NCBI GenBank assembly: GCA_964459305.1
Contig: CAYWNA010000161.1
Coordinates: 1 to 30,560 of the forward strand
Length of the DNA stretch: 30,560 bases
Direction of reading: 5' to 3'
From: CAYWNA01 sp964459305
Lineage (GTDB): Bacteria > Planctomycetota > Planctomycetia > Pirellulales > Pirellulaceae
Positions 23,536 to 30,560 of this stretch are shown piece by piece. A program made the translations under genes and the position numbers. Position 1 is the first letter of the stretch. Each line of letters begins with the position of its first letter. Under the pieces are notes generated by a model. That model was not told where the DNA came from. It searched no databases and saw only the letters and a list, made by a program, of their open reading frames with translations.

Positions 23536-25273
23536 CTCTTTCCCTTTTGTTGTGAAGTTGAACCGACGAGTACTTCGAATTCGCCCGCGTGGGGTTCTGC
23601 AGTGTTCCTTCGCGTTGCGCCCGGTCCCGCCGCCTCCGGACGACTTCCTGTCCGTCGCCAGGGTTCGTGTACCACTGACTGTCGGTGTGAGCTTCCCGGA
23701 AGATATCCAGGATCTCGCGCACGACACCCGGGTTTTCTGCCGCGACGTCATTCGTGCAGCCTACATCCGAGGTCAGGTCATACAGTTGCATGGATTTCGA
23801 CGGGTGCATACGAAAGGCGTACCAATGGTCCCGGCGAACGGCCTGGGCATGTCGACTCATCGAGCCGTTCTCCCAGTAGAGATACGGATGCCCCGGCTGT
23901 TCGTCCGCGCGACCGTCCAACAACGGCACCAGGCTGATGCCATCGGTTGGGGCATCGGGACGCAAACCCGCCAGTTCCGCGGTCGTGGCGAGTACGTCGT
24001 ACAAAGCCGTGATGTGAGCGGTCGTGCCAGGCGCGATCTTTCCCGGCCAACTCACAAACAGCGGAACGCGCCCTCCGCCGTCGGTGCAGATGAACTTGCC
24101 TTTGTGCCACGGTCCCTTGTTCGCGAAGAGCGGATCATCTTGCCAACGCGGGCGGTGGAAATAGCCCCATTGGCTGTAACCGTTGTCGCCGGCAAAGATG
24201 AAGACAGTACGGTCGAAGACGCCTTGGCGTTTCAACTCGTCCACAATCAGGCCGACGCTCTGGTCGAGCGTGTGGACCATCGCTGCCCATTCTTTGTGCT
24301 TCAGGTCCCACGACTTGTCTTTGTAAGGCCCCAGGTCGGGAACGATCAACGGTCCGTGAGGCAGTTGCGTCGCGTAGTACAGGAAGAACGGCCTACCTTT
24401 GTTCCGCCGAATGAATTGGCAAGCCGCCTTCCGGAAGAGATACTCGGAGTACTTCGCCCGGGCCGGATCAGCCACGCCGTCCGGGATCAGGTGGCCATTT
24501 TCGTCGTATTGGTTTGCGACGTCCTCCAGGTTGTCGACCGTCCGCGCGTTGTACTGGTATGCACGTTCCATGTTGAAACCGTGGTTCTCAGGAATGAGGA
24601 TTTCGCGGCCGTCTTCCATCAGATAATCCGGAAAGAAACCGTGCGCCCGGAGCTGGTCGTAGTAGCCATAGCTGTAGTCGAAGCCTTGCTTGTCCGGCGT
24701 GCCTGGCGTGCCGGGCAGGCCGATTCCCCACTTGCCGACAAACGCCGTGGCGTAGCCGGCCGACTTGAGCACCTCTGCGATCGTCTGATCCCCAGGCAAG
24801 AGATGGTCCTGCCCCCGCGCCGAGCGGTTTGCCCGAATGCGACAATGCCCCATGTGCATCCCCGTCATCAGGCTGGCCCGAGACGGTGCGCATTCGGGTG
24901 CCCCGGCATAGGCGTTGGAGAAAACCATCCCTTGCCGCGCGAGACGATCCAAGTTCGGCGTCTGGAAGTGTTTTTGGCCAAGGTAGCTCAGATCGTAATA
25001 AGACAGATCGTCAGCCAGGATCAGAACGATGTTCGGACGCGATCCGGCAAGTGACGATCCGACATCGGCCTGGCAGCTTGCTTGCTCGGCATGGGACCAC
25101 ACGACCCAAACGGCGATCATTTGGAAGAAAACCAGTTTCAGTAGTTCCGAATCTTGTAGCCGAAGTCGCCAAGACTTTGGCCTGAACGGGCGAAAACTCC
25201 AAACTCTGGCGAGTTCGGCTACCCATCGAGAGCAAGATTCGGAACTACTGAGTTTCAGATTTCCATCGCGCAT
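23516..25273 (-). CDS. S1-family arylsulfatase-like sulfatase with palindrome-extended N-terminus
   Basis: This 585-residue sulfatase has SRPNIVLILADDLSYYD at about 78-94 with the metal-binding DD, and CAPSR at 128-132 followed by ASLMTG, the standard formylglycine motif. GKWGIGLPG near 168 and FAGDNGYSQWG near 338 complete the active site. The ATG at 25273 has a good AGGAGA site and overlaps the DUF4838 stop by 19 bases. Residues 9-47 are encoded by an inserted palindrome (25139-25250) plus one copy of its 5-bp duplication. Without it the protein would begin MRDGNLKLVFFQMIAVWVVW, a normal signal peptide; with it the n-region is about 47 residues long and Arg-rich. Met52 (25120) is a possible secondary start. 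Whether export still works is an open question. The C-terminal tail after about 530 is basic. Confidence 0.88.
   Translation of the reverse strand: MRDGNLKLSSSESCSRWVAELARVWSFRPFRPKSWRLRLQDSELLKLVFFQMIAVWVVWSHAEQASCQADVGSSLAGSRPNIVLILADDLSYYDLSYLGQKHFQTPNLDRLARQGMVFSNAYAGAPECAPSRASLMTGMHMGHCRIRANRSARGQDHLLPGDQTIAEVLKSAGYATAFVGKWGIGLPGTPGTPDKQGFDYSYGYYDQLRAHGFFPDYLMEDGREILIPENHGFNMERAYQYNARTVDNLEDVANQYDENGHLIPDGVADPARAKYSEYLFRKAACQFIRRNKGRPFFLYYATQLPHGPLIVPDLGPYKDKSWDLKHKEWAAMVHTLDQSVGLIVDELKRQGVFDRTVFIFAGDNGYSQWGYFHRPRWQDDPLFANKGPWHKGKFICTDGGGRVPLFVSWPGKIAPGTTAHITALYDVLATTAELAGLRPDAPTDGISLVPLLDGRADEQPGHPYLYWENGSMSRHAQAVRRDHWYAFRMHPSKSMQLYDLTSDVGCTNDVAAENPGVVREILDIFREAHTDSQWYTNPGDGQEVVRRRRDRAQREGTLQNPTRANSKYSSVQLHNKRERDETSKK
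25134..25255. mobile_element. MITE-like 112-bp palindrome with 5-bp target duplication
   Basis: AGTTT occurs on both sides (25134-25138 and 25251-25255) of a 112-bp element at 25139-25250. Its ends are perfect 18-bp inverted repeats (CAGTAGTTCCGAATCTTG at 25139-25156 and its complement at 25233-25250). Inside, 25157-25180 and 25199-25221 form a second imperfect stem. Element plus one duplication is 117 bp, so the sulfatase frame gains 39 codons without a stop. The element codes for no transposase and would need one supplied from elsewhere. Similar GTAGCCGAAGTCGCCA-type sequences are, from memory, dispersed in planctomycete genomes. Confidence 0.8.
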
Positions 25274-28119
25274 TGCGTGTTCTCCTGGAAGAGTTCAAGT
25301 TTCAGGTGCGCGTCGTTCCGGGTTGCCTCTTCTTTGGAAACGGCCTCATATTCCGTGTATCCTCGCTCCATAAAGCCGACAAAGTGTTTGGAAAACAGGC
25401 CGGCTGCCTCGGCATAGGGCGTTCCGGCGACCAGTTTCACGGCCTCGTCCGCCTTCTGGCGATATCCCCTCACGACCTCTCCATTGAAGAACTCCCTCTT
25501 GCCCCAGATCTCCCCGCGGTTGGCTCCGGCGGCAGCGATACGCTCGCAGCGCGACTCAATATCCAGCAGCATGGGCTTGATAACACTGGCGGCGGGGCCG
25601 TAGAACTTCTCGACGTAATCATCGATCAACGCGTCAACGTTCAGATCGAGATTGTAGAGAAGCTTCGACACCACATAGCGATTCAGACTCTCGAACATGT
25701 AGTTGTCACAGTCCCACTGAAGAGCGTACACGACGCGTCCGTGCTCGGATAAGTCCTTGATGAACCTGCCGAAGAAGTGCGGAATCAGCATCGGTACGGC
25801 GTAGTGTTCTTTGTTGTCGGCATAGCGATAGAGATGATGAAACCAGTAGGCCATCGGCAGCGCGCTCATCTTGTTCCACTGCCGGATCTGCGCGAAGAGT
25901 TCGTCATACCTCTCGGGATCGAACAAGTTGTAAGTCTTATTCAGGCCGAGAGGACATATTCCGACCAACACGTTTCCGGGCAGCCGGTCCAGCGTCAACG
26001 GCAGTTTGCTATGCGCTGAGTAGGCAAGCTGAGTCACCAGCTTGCCTGGCCAACGCTTCTGTACTTCCTTAGCCACTTTGGCGGTAAATCCCCAGACCAC
26101 TTCAGACTGTTGACCTCCTGACCGCCCCAGAGCAATGCGAGGTTTGCAGAGTTCGCAGCCGCAGGGTTTGTAAGCATCGTGCGGAAGCATGCTGACAACG
26201 TTCCCGCAGTACGCGCTGGCAGCCCAACCGCGGTTGCTTGGGTAGCGGTATCGTATGCCGCGTGCCGTACAGGGTTTTCCCGAAAAGAACGCGTCAACAT
26301 CCTTGATCGTTTCCTGGAACACCCCTTCGCTGCTGTAACAGAGAAGACCGTGACGTCCCGTGGCGCCCAGACGTTTGAGATCCCGCTTTCCCTTATACAA
26401 CGTAAAATACTCCGGGTGCGCATCGCCGAAGCGTGGTTCAAAATCGGCATAGGGTGTACGATGATTCATGGGGTAGATCATCGTTGATCCGCGCATGCGC
26501 AGCAACCAGAGTCGGTTCTCTTTGGCTGACCACTTCAAGTCGCGGTAGCCGGCCATGAAGTCGGTCTGTGGTGATTTATCATACGTACCAAGCCTCCCGG
26601 GGACATTCCACACGGACGCCCCAACATCGCGCTGGTCAAACACCGGCTCCTCAAGCATGCTGAACGCTGGCGCTTCCAGGTCTTTGACTGATGGGACGAC
26701 CATACCCTTCGGGCCGGGCAGGAACCAGCGAACGCCTAACTCCTCCAGGAAGCGGTAAGCGCCGTATAATGTGCCACGCTCAAACTCCCAAAGTTCGCCG
26801 ATAAGCGTCTTGTAAAGGGTGCCCTGATTAGTGGAGTCGGGGGCATCCATGAAACGAAACAGAAGTGCACTCGCCTCGGTCGCGTCGTCCTTGCCGGCAA
26901 TAATGACGGCATTACCTTTGGCAACAATCCGGTAACCGTCTCGGGCGATATTGTTCACATCGATACCGGCCTTGCGGGCTTGCGGAGTGTCGCCCAAGAT
27001 AATGGCGCGACCGTCAGCAGGAACTTGATTGACAATTTGAAAACACCCGCCAGTCATTTGGTCGAGAAACATCTTCAGTTCTTTGCCTGCATAGCGAACC
27101 GGCGCCGGCGCTTTATCGGGAACCACGATAACCATTTGCGGCTTTCCGCTGAGCGCCAGCATTACCGTTCCCTGTTCCTTCTTGTACTCATGCTTTCTAT
27201 CCATGAAATACTTGACCATGGCCCTGGTCGACTCGGAAACGGACACTTCTGGTTTGTCGGCTTGTGCGTTCGCAGCCGGATCAGCAATCGGCTGGGCGTG
27301 GGCGCCAAGATTATCCAGATACAGGGTATATGGGCTTGCGGTCGCCCCTATCATGCCGAATTGCACATGTTTGCCGAGGTTCGGCAGCATCGGGGCAACC
27401 AGACTCTTCAGGAGTTCGCCCCGGGCGCCGCCGTTAACGCCGCCGGCCAACTCGTACACCGACAGTTTCAGATCCACCGGTGAGCGATCACTCAGGAGTT
27501 TCCGCGTCATGGTGAACTCAAGGCGATACCAGTCGCCCGGCTTGAACGTAATGTTGGACTCCTGGAAAGCAACATTGTCGCGCCTGCCACTGGCGCCGGT
27601 GTTGAAGTCGACTTTGTCGATTCTCAGGCGGTTGTCGGTGAACATCTTGTCCCCTGCATTTGCATAAAGGGCCGCCGTATAGGATGTCGCGCCGTCCACA
27701 GACACCGCCGCAAGATTCACCCGGACGGCTTCCATGGGCTTTCTCGGCCCCGATACCAGCCGGAAATCAGTGAACGCGCGGAAGGCGCTTTTCTCGCCCG
27801 CGCCGGAAACGTCGAACACGGAAATGTCCTCGCCTGCGGACACGTCACAGACTCGGTGCTCATAAGGCCCCTTGGTATCGCCTGTGCCGCCGGCTCTGAG
27901 CACGATTCCATCCCGGCCCCGCGTATCGACCACGGCCCATCGGTCCTTGTTGGCCGGGTCCGGCGCCAGCGTCTGGCGCCACTGCTTGACAAACGCCGCG
28001 TCCGTGTCGTAGTGCAGAGATCCGGTTTTGGAGACGACTGCCTGCGCGCCGTCTGCTACAGAACCGGACCCCAACATAAGCGCGCCCAACGCCACGATCG
28101 TGAATTGGAATCGTATCAT
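25255..28119 (-). CDS. Large secreted DUF4838 glycosidase-like protein
   Basis: This 954-residue protein starts at the ATG at 28119 behind GAAGGGAAG; the frame is open further upstream but has no better start. It has a signal peptide (RFQFTIVALGALMLG, cleavage near 27). Residues about 30-270 look like a laminin-G-like beta sandwich (FRAFTDFRLVSG, DWYRLEFTMTR, PYTLYLDNLG). From about 320 an alpha/beta domain (KPQMVIVVPDKAPAPVRYA) leads into LGVRWFLPG near 459, LEEPVFDQRDVG and DAHPEYFTLY, the DUF4838 series also seen at 12780-14321. CGCELCKPR and the helix-rich C-terminus are typical of the family. It is thought to act on polysaccharides in a GH67/GH20-like way, but activity is unproven. It ends 19 bases inside the sulfatase gene and begins 10 bases after the stop of the preceding gene. 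Confidence 0.78.
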   Translation of the reverse strand: MIRFQFTIVALGALMLGSGSVADGAQAVVSKTGSLHYDTDAAFVKQWRQTLAPDPANKDRWAVVDTRGRDGIVLRAGGTGDTKGPYEHRVCDVSAGEDISVFDVSGAGEKSAFRAFTDFRLVSGPRKPMEAVRVNLAAVSVDGATSYTAALYANAGDKMFTDNRLRIDKVDFNTGASGRRDNVAFQESNITFKPGDWYRLEFTMTRKLLSDRSPVDLKLSVYELAGGVNGGARGELLKSLVAPMLPNLGKHVQFGMIGATASPYTLYLDNLGAHAQPIADPAANAQADKPEVSVSESTRAMVKYFMDRKHEYKKEQGTVMLALSGKPQMVIVVPDKAPAPVRYAGKELKMFLDQMTGGCFQIVNQVPADGRAIILGDTPQARKAGIDVNNIARDGYRIVAKGNAVIIAGKDDATEASALLFRFMDAPDSTNQGTLYKTLIGELWEFERGTLYGAYRFLEELGVRWFLPGPKGMVVPSVKDLEAPAFSMLEEPVFDQRDVGASVWNVPGRLGTYDKSPQTDFMAGYRDLKWSAKENRLWLLRMRGSTMIYPMNHRTPYADFEPRFGDAHPEYFTLYKGKRDLKRLGATGRHGLLCYSSEGVFQETIKDVDAFFSGKPCTARGIRYRYPSNRGWAASAYCGNVVSMLPHDAYKPCGCELCKPRIALGRSGGQQSEVVWGFTAKVAKEVQKRWPGKLVTQLAYSAHSKLPLTLDRLPGNVLVGICPLGLNKTYNLFDPERYDELFAQIRQWNKMSALPMAYWFHHLYRYADNKEHYAVPMLIPHFFGRFIKDLSEHGRVVYALQWDCDNYMFESLNRYVVSKLLYNLDLNVDALIDDYVEKFYGPAASVIKPMLLDIESRCERIAAAGANRGEIWGKREFFNGEVVRGYRQKADEAVKLVAGTPYAEAAGLFSKHFVGFMERGYTEYEAVSKEEATRNDAHLKLELFQENTQCAMEI

Positions 28120-28184
28120 CGCTTCCCTTCTACTTCGCTGTGTTGCCGTGCCACCTGGGCACGTGGTTCCGATCATAAATCTGT
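28097..28184. repeat. Duplicated block, copy B
   Basis: These 88 bases match 20536-20622 closely. Here the block is in an intact setting: it spans the last codons of the glycosidase-like gene, its TAG stop at 28132-28130, the ribosome-binding site, and the first codons of the DUF4838 gene. This suggests that copy B is the ancestral arrangement and copy A a transplanted or eroded one. Confidence 0.9.
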
Positions 28185-29311
28185 TTGATCACCCGATTCT
28201 CTTTCGCGTCGTACCAGCCGGGAAAGAGCACGATGTCGCCGCGGCGTACGAGCTGTGCAATTCGTTCGACTGCATCGGGATCCTCACAATGCTGACAGAA
28301 GAACTGCATCAAGTTCACGCTGAACGCATCGGGCCAGACGGCCTGGACGTCCGAAGGCGTCGATCCCAGCGGCGCGGAGCACGACCAGTGAAGAAAACTC
28401 TCGTGCTCCGGGATGATCAGGCAGTCCGGGTGACGACGAGCCAACTCGAAATAGATCGTGCTGTCATGGAGACGCTGGTCCGTTTGCCGTAGCTGGCCGG
28501 TCTCTTTGTCTCTTTCGTAACGACAGTTCACGTTGGCGTCCACATAGTAAATCGTACAGCCCCAACGCTGGTTGGCGTAACTGATCTTCTTGTCGAGCAT
28601 CTCTATGATGGCCGCTTCATCGACGTCTCCCGCCTCCGACCACAAATGCTTGTGGTAGTACTTGAACGGTGGCTTGTTCAGAGGTCCCTGCGGATCGTGT
28701 TTCGGATTGATCGCCAGCTCGTGAGAACTCAATGTCACACCGTTCTTCAGACCTGCATCTCGGAAGACCTGGAACCACTCGTCCGCGATCTGTTCCATCT
28801 CCGGTGCGAACTCGGCCAGACGATGCGGGCATCCAATGTAGCTGATCGTATGCGGGTACTGCTGCCCTTCCAGCGACCAACAGATCATTCCTTGAGCGTC
28901 CATTTTCTTGCACATCTCAACGCTGCGGTTCGCGAAGTCCATCATCTTGGCTTTGAAGTGCTTGCGGCCACGGTCGGTCATCACGTCGATAGGCTCTTGG
29001 GGCGTTCCCACAATCCAACCGCGCGGATTGGTGGTTTCTCCCACGGTCCCCGCACCGAGATGCGATGAAGAAGGGTGCAGGGCAGCGATCGGCCGGTGGT
29101 CGGGCCAGCGGAGCGTGAGGGGGTGCCGCTTTGCGAAGCCCGCGTAGACATCCCGCGCCAAGTCGAACGGGTCGGCGCCCACATCGCTGCCCGCGCCAAT
29201 CCTGATCGAGGCGCGAATTGCACGCGTGCCACCTGGTGCGATGTTGAAAAGATCCAAGACCAACCGCGATTTGTCTCCTCCTCCAAAGCCGATCGCCGTA
29301 TCCGGTCGTTT
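28130..29311 (-). CDS. C-terminal part of a frameshifted glycosidase-like secreted protein
   Basis: In this frame the sequence KRPDTAIGFGGGDKSR then LVLDLFNIAPGGTRAIRAS continues the N-terminal part described in the next entry. It is followed by a probable TIM barrel: MMDFANRSVEMCKKMDAQG, ICWSLEGQQYPH, NGVTLSSHELAINP, GCTIYYVDANVNC, and DCLIIPEHESFLHW. These alternating strand-helix segments with late Asp/Glu residues look like a glycoside hydrolase, but I do not recognise the family. The C-terminus YDRNHVPRWHGNTAK ends 10 bases before the DUF4838 start. The conventional ORF begins at a TTG at 29263, which is not a convincing start and would cut the protein in mid-domain. It belongs with the next entry as one 585-residue protein. 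Confidence 0.65.
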   Translation of the reverse strand, partial: KRPDTAIGFGGGDKSRLVLDLFNIAPGGTRAIRASIRIGAGSDVGADPFDLARDVYAGFAKRHPLTLRWPDHRPIAALHPSSSHLGAGTVGETTNPRGWIVGTPQEPIDVMTDRGRKHFKAKMMDFANRSVEMCKKMDAQGMICWSLEGQQYPHTISYIGCPHRLAEFAPEMEQIADEWFQVFRDAGLKNGVTLSSHELAINPKHDPQGPLNKPPFKYYHKHLWSEAGDVDEAAIIEMLDKKISYANQRWGCTIYYVDANVNCRYERDKETGQLRQTDQRLHDSTIYFELARRHPDCLIIPEHESFLHWSCSAPLGSTPSDVQAVWPDAFSVNLMQFFCQHCEDPDAVERIAQLVRRGDIVLFPGWYDAKENRVIKQIYDRNHVPRWHGNTAK

Positions 29312-29886
29312 GCCAGCAGGCAGGCCACGATGGAGGCTCGGCCGCAGTCGGCCACAGCCGCCGCCGGCCGCACTGCACCCGTCCGGTCAGCCCCTCCCAT
29401 GACAGCCCACCGCTTGGACCAGCGGTATCCCTTCGGTGTTTCGGGGAATTGGAATCCCGCGGCCAGCCATAGATGCATCTCTGCAATCTGCTTGTCGGTG
29501 TCGTTCAGAACGGCAACCGTCAAGTCGACGCGATTCTCGCCGGGCGCCCAGGTGACCGAGAAACGCCCCCAGTTGTGACTCGCCGTGACTGTCTTGGTTT
29601 CCGGGTCGTAGGCGCACTTCGCCTTCGTCATCCACGAGAAGTCGGGGCGGGTCGGCTCGCCGTTGTTAACCCAGTCGAAAAAGTACAGTCTGGGCACTGA
29701 CGCTGCCAGCACTTCGTCATTGCCCAACCGCAGCGACAAAGCGCCCGCGTCATCCAAGGCAATCCGTACCTGAGGAGCAGCAGCGCGTTCGTCCGCCGCC
29801 GCTGGTCCACTGAAAACCACGAGCAACAGGATCGTGAAAATGGATGTCCAAGCAGCGAGTGTCAGGCGACTTCTTGACGGATGCAT
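28981..29886 (-). CDS. N-terminal part of the frameshifted glycosidase-like secreted protein
   Basis: The ATG at 29886 follows an AAGGAAA site and opens a signal peptide (TLAAWTSIFTILLLVVFSG, cleavage after AAA near 31). A beta-sandwich domain follows, of the kind that precedes many glycosidase barrels: RLGNDEVLAASVPRLYFF, GRFSVTWAPGENRVDLTVAV, EMHLWLAAGFQFPE. Meaningful sequence in this frame ends near 29311. At GCAAA (29313-29309) the true frame moves by -1, and the remaining residues to the stop at 28981 are out of frame. Adding one A restores a single gene over 28130-29886. Confidence 0.62.
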   Translation of the reverse strand: MHPSRSRLTLAAWTSIFTILLLVVFSGPAAADERAAAPQVRIALDDAGALSLRLGNDEVLAASVPRLYFFDWVNNGEPTRPDFSWMTKAKCAYDPETKTVTASHNWGRFSVTWAPGENRVDLTVAVLNDTDKQIAEMHLWLAAGFQFPETPKGYRWSKRWAVMGGADRTGAVRPAAAVADCGRASIVACLLANDRIRRSALEEETNRGWSWIFSTSHQVARVQFAPRSGLARAAMWAPTRSTWRGMSTRASQSGTPSRSAGPTTGRSLPCTLLHRISVRGPWEKPPIRAVGLWERPKSLST

Positions 29887-29940
29887 GATTGTGTTTCCTT
29901 GCGATTGGCATGACGACGAATCGGTTTCCTAAAGACCAAC

Positions 29941-30560
29941 TCATGCATCTTTGGCTACCGGTTCATATTCTGCAGCGACCATGACGAGGTTGTCGAGCTC
30001 GCGCACTTCGGCGCGGATCGCCCCGTCTTCATCTAGTTCGAACGCAATATCCTCTGGACGGGGAAGACGCATCAACCGCGTGAACCGCATGCCCGTCGGA
30101 GGTTGCAAGACGAACGGCACACGGCGGATCGGCACGGGCGGCAACTGTACTTGGTAATTCAGCAGGCTCAGCACCAACCGCCCGCGTTGCCGTTGATCGA
30201 ACACCGAAGCCCACACCGTTGGATGCGTGTCCACGTCGAACGACCACTGGCCGCCACCCAACTGGTCGATCAATGCCAAGAAGAGCGATCGATGAGCCGG
30301 GCTTTCTCCGGACTCCAGATTCGCGGCGCAGTAGACCGATTGTCCCTCACCAAATTCATGCTGTACCAGCATCGGCTGTGTGGTGTCGCGGGCCGGGGGT
30401 GTCGTGTGCAGGCTTTCGAACTTGTTGTCGACGACATTTCCGGGAACCTGGAAGTACGCCTTGGTGAGTGTTCCCAGCATTTTGCCTTCAAGTTCCTCCG
30501 AAAGGTAGAGCGTTCCGGTACCTTGGTCCGCACTGTTGTTGTGACTCAGATATGCCTGCC
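29941..30560 (-). CDS. GH42/GHL6-like protein, C-terminal part (gene runs off the window)
   Basis: The minus-strand frame is open from the window edge to a TGA at 29943-29941, giving about 206 residues. The sequence EFGEGQSVYCAANLESGESPAHRSLFLALIDQL resembles the GRGKVIYLPAMLERS... region near residue 565 of the GHL6-like protein at 8350-10509. Both continue with a conserved-looking small beta domain: LVLSLLNYQ here against MLVHFLNMV there, and a final LVMVAAEYEP against AVLIEHQG. This is therefore probably the end of a beta-galactosidase trimerisation-type domain plus C-terminal beta domain. The catalytic part lies outside the window. It is first in this stretch of the minus-strand operon, 54 bases before the next start. 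Confidence 0.6.
   Translation of the reverse strand, partial: QAYLSHNNSADQGTGTLYLSEELEGKMLGTLTKAYFQVPGNVVDNKFESLHTTPPARDTTQPMLVQHEFGEGQSVYCAANLESGESPAHRSLFLALIDQLGGGQWSFDVDTHPTVWASVFDQRQRGRLVLSLLNYQVQLPPVPIRRVPFVLQPPTGMRFTRLMRLPRPEDIAFELDEDGAIRAEVRELDNLVMVAAEYEPVAKDA

Overview
The window looks like a carbohydrate-utilisation region from a Planctomycetota-type bacterium (Pirellulales-like is my best guess; Lentisphaerota or another PVC lineage is possible). The reasons are the mix of S1 sulfatases, DUF1080 and DUF4838 proteins, giant secreted glycosidase-like proteins, MttB-superfamily methyltransferases, and several kinds of dispersed palindromic repeats inside and between genes. It comes from a draft assembly: a 100-N gap lies at 10633-10732. 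Two genes carry -1 frameshifts, each repairable by adding one A to a GCAAA run, which suggests homopolymer undercalls rather than true decay.

Plus-strand block, 1-15019. It opens with the tail of a UroD-family (MtaA/CmuA-like) corrinoid methyltransferase. Then come a pyrrolysine-free MttB homologue, a LarA-type nickel racemase/epimerase (4-base overlap with MttB), an AGE-type 2-epimerase, a secreted GH42-like glycosidase, a second MttB homologue, a cytoplasmic GHL6/GH42-like protein, a gap-containing array of 65-bp tandem repeats, an SSS sodium:solute symporter overlapped by a 70-aa single-TM protein, and a frameshifted DUF4838 protein. Close packing suggests one or two operons. They combine methyl-group removal, sugar or hydroxy-acid epimerisation, glycoside cleavage and sodium-driven import, and this is the best candidate here for an undescribed pathway.

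Minus-strand pair, 15230-20558. A large secreted protein (CBM9-like plus TIM barrel) lies upstream of a GT-C membrane glycosyltransferase. Between them is a 62-aa ORF that overlaps both neighbours at its stop/start junctions. A dispersed-type palindrome is read in frame inside the large protein.

Island, 20559-22342. A plus-strand sulfatase with a CVPYR active-site motif sits between minus-strand genes. Its upstream region contains the C-terminal remnant of a lost minus-strand gene, plus a copy of an 88-bp block also present at 28097-28184.

Minus-strand operon, 30560-22369, read right to left. It contains a partial GH42-like protein, a frameshifted glycosidase-like protein, a DUF4838 protein, an S1 sulfatase and a DUF1080 (3-keto-disaccharide hydrolase-type) protein. 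The last three overlap by 19-20 bp. A 112-bp MITE-like palindrome flanked by a 5-bp direct repeat is inserted in frame into the sulfatase signal-peptide region. Together these products look like an extracytoplasmic system for a sulfated, possibly methylated, glycan.
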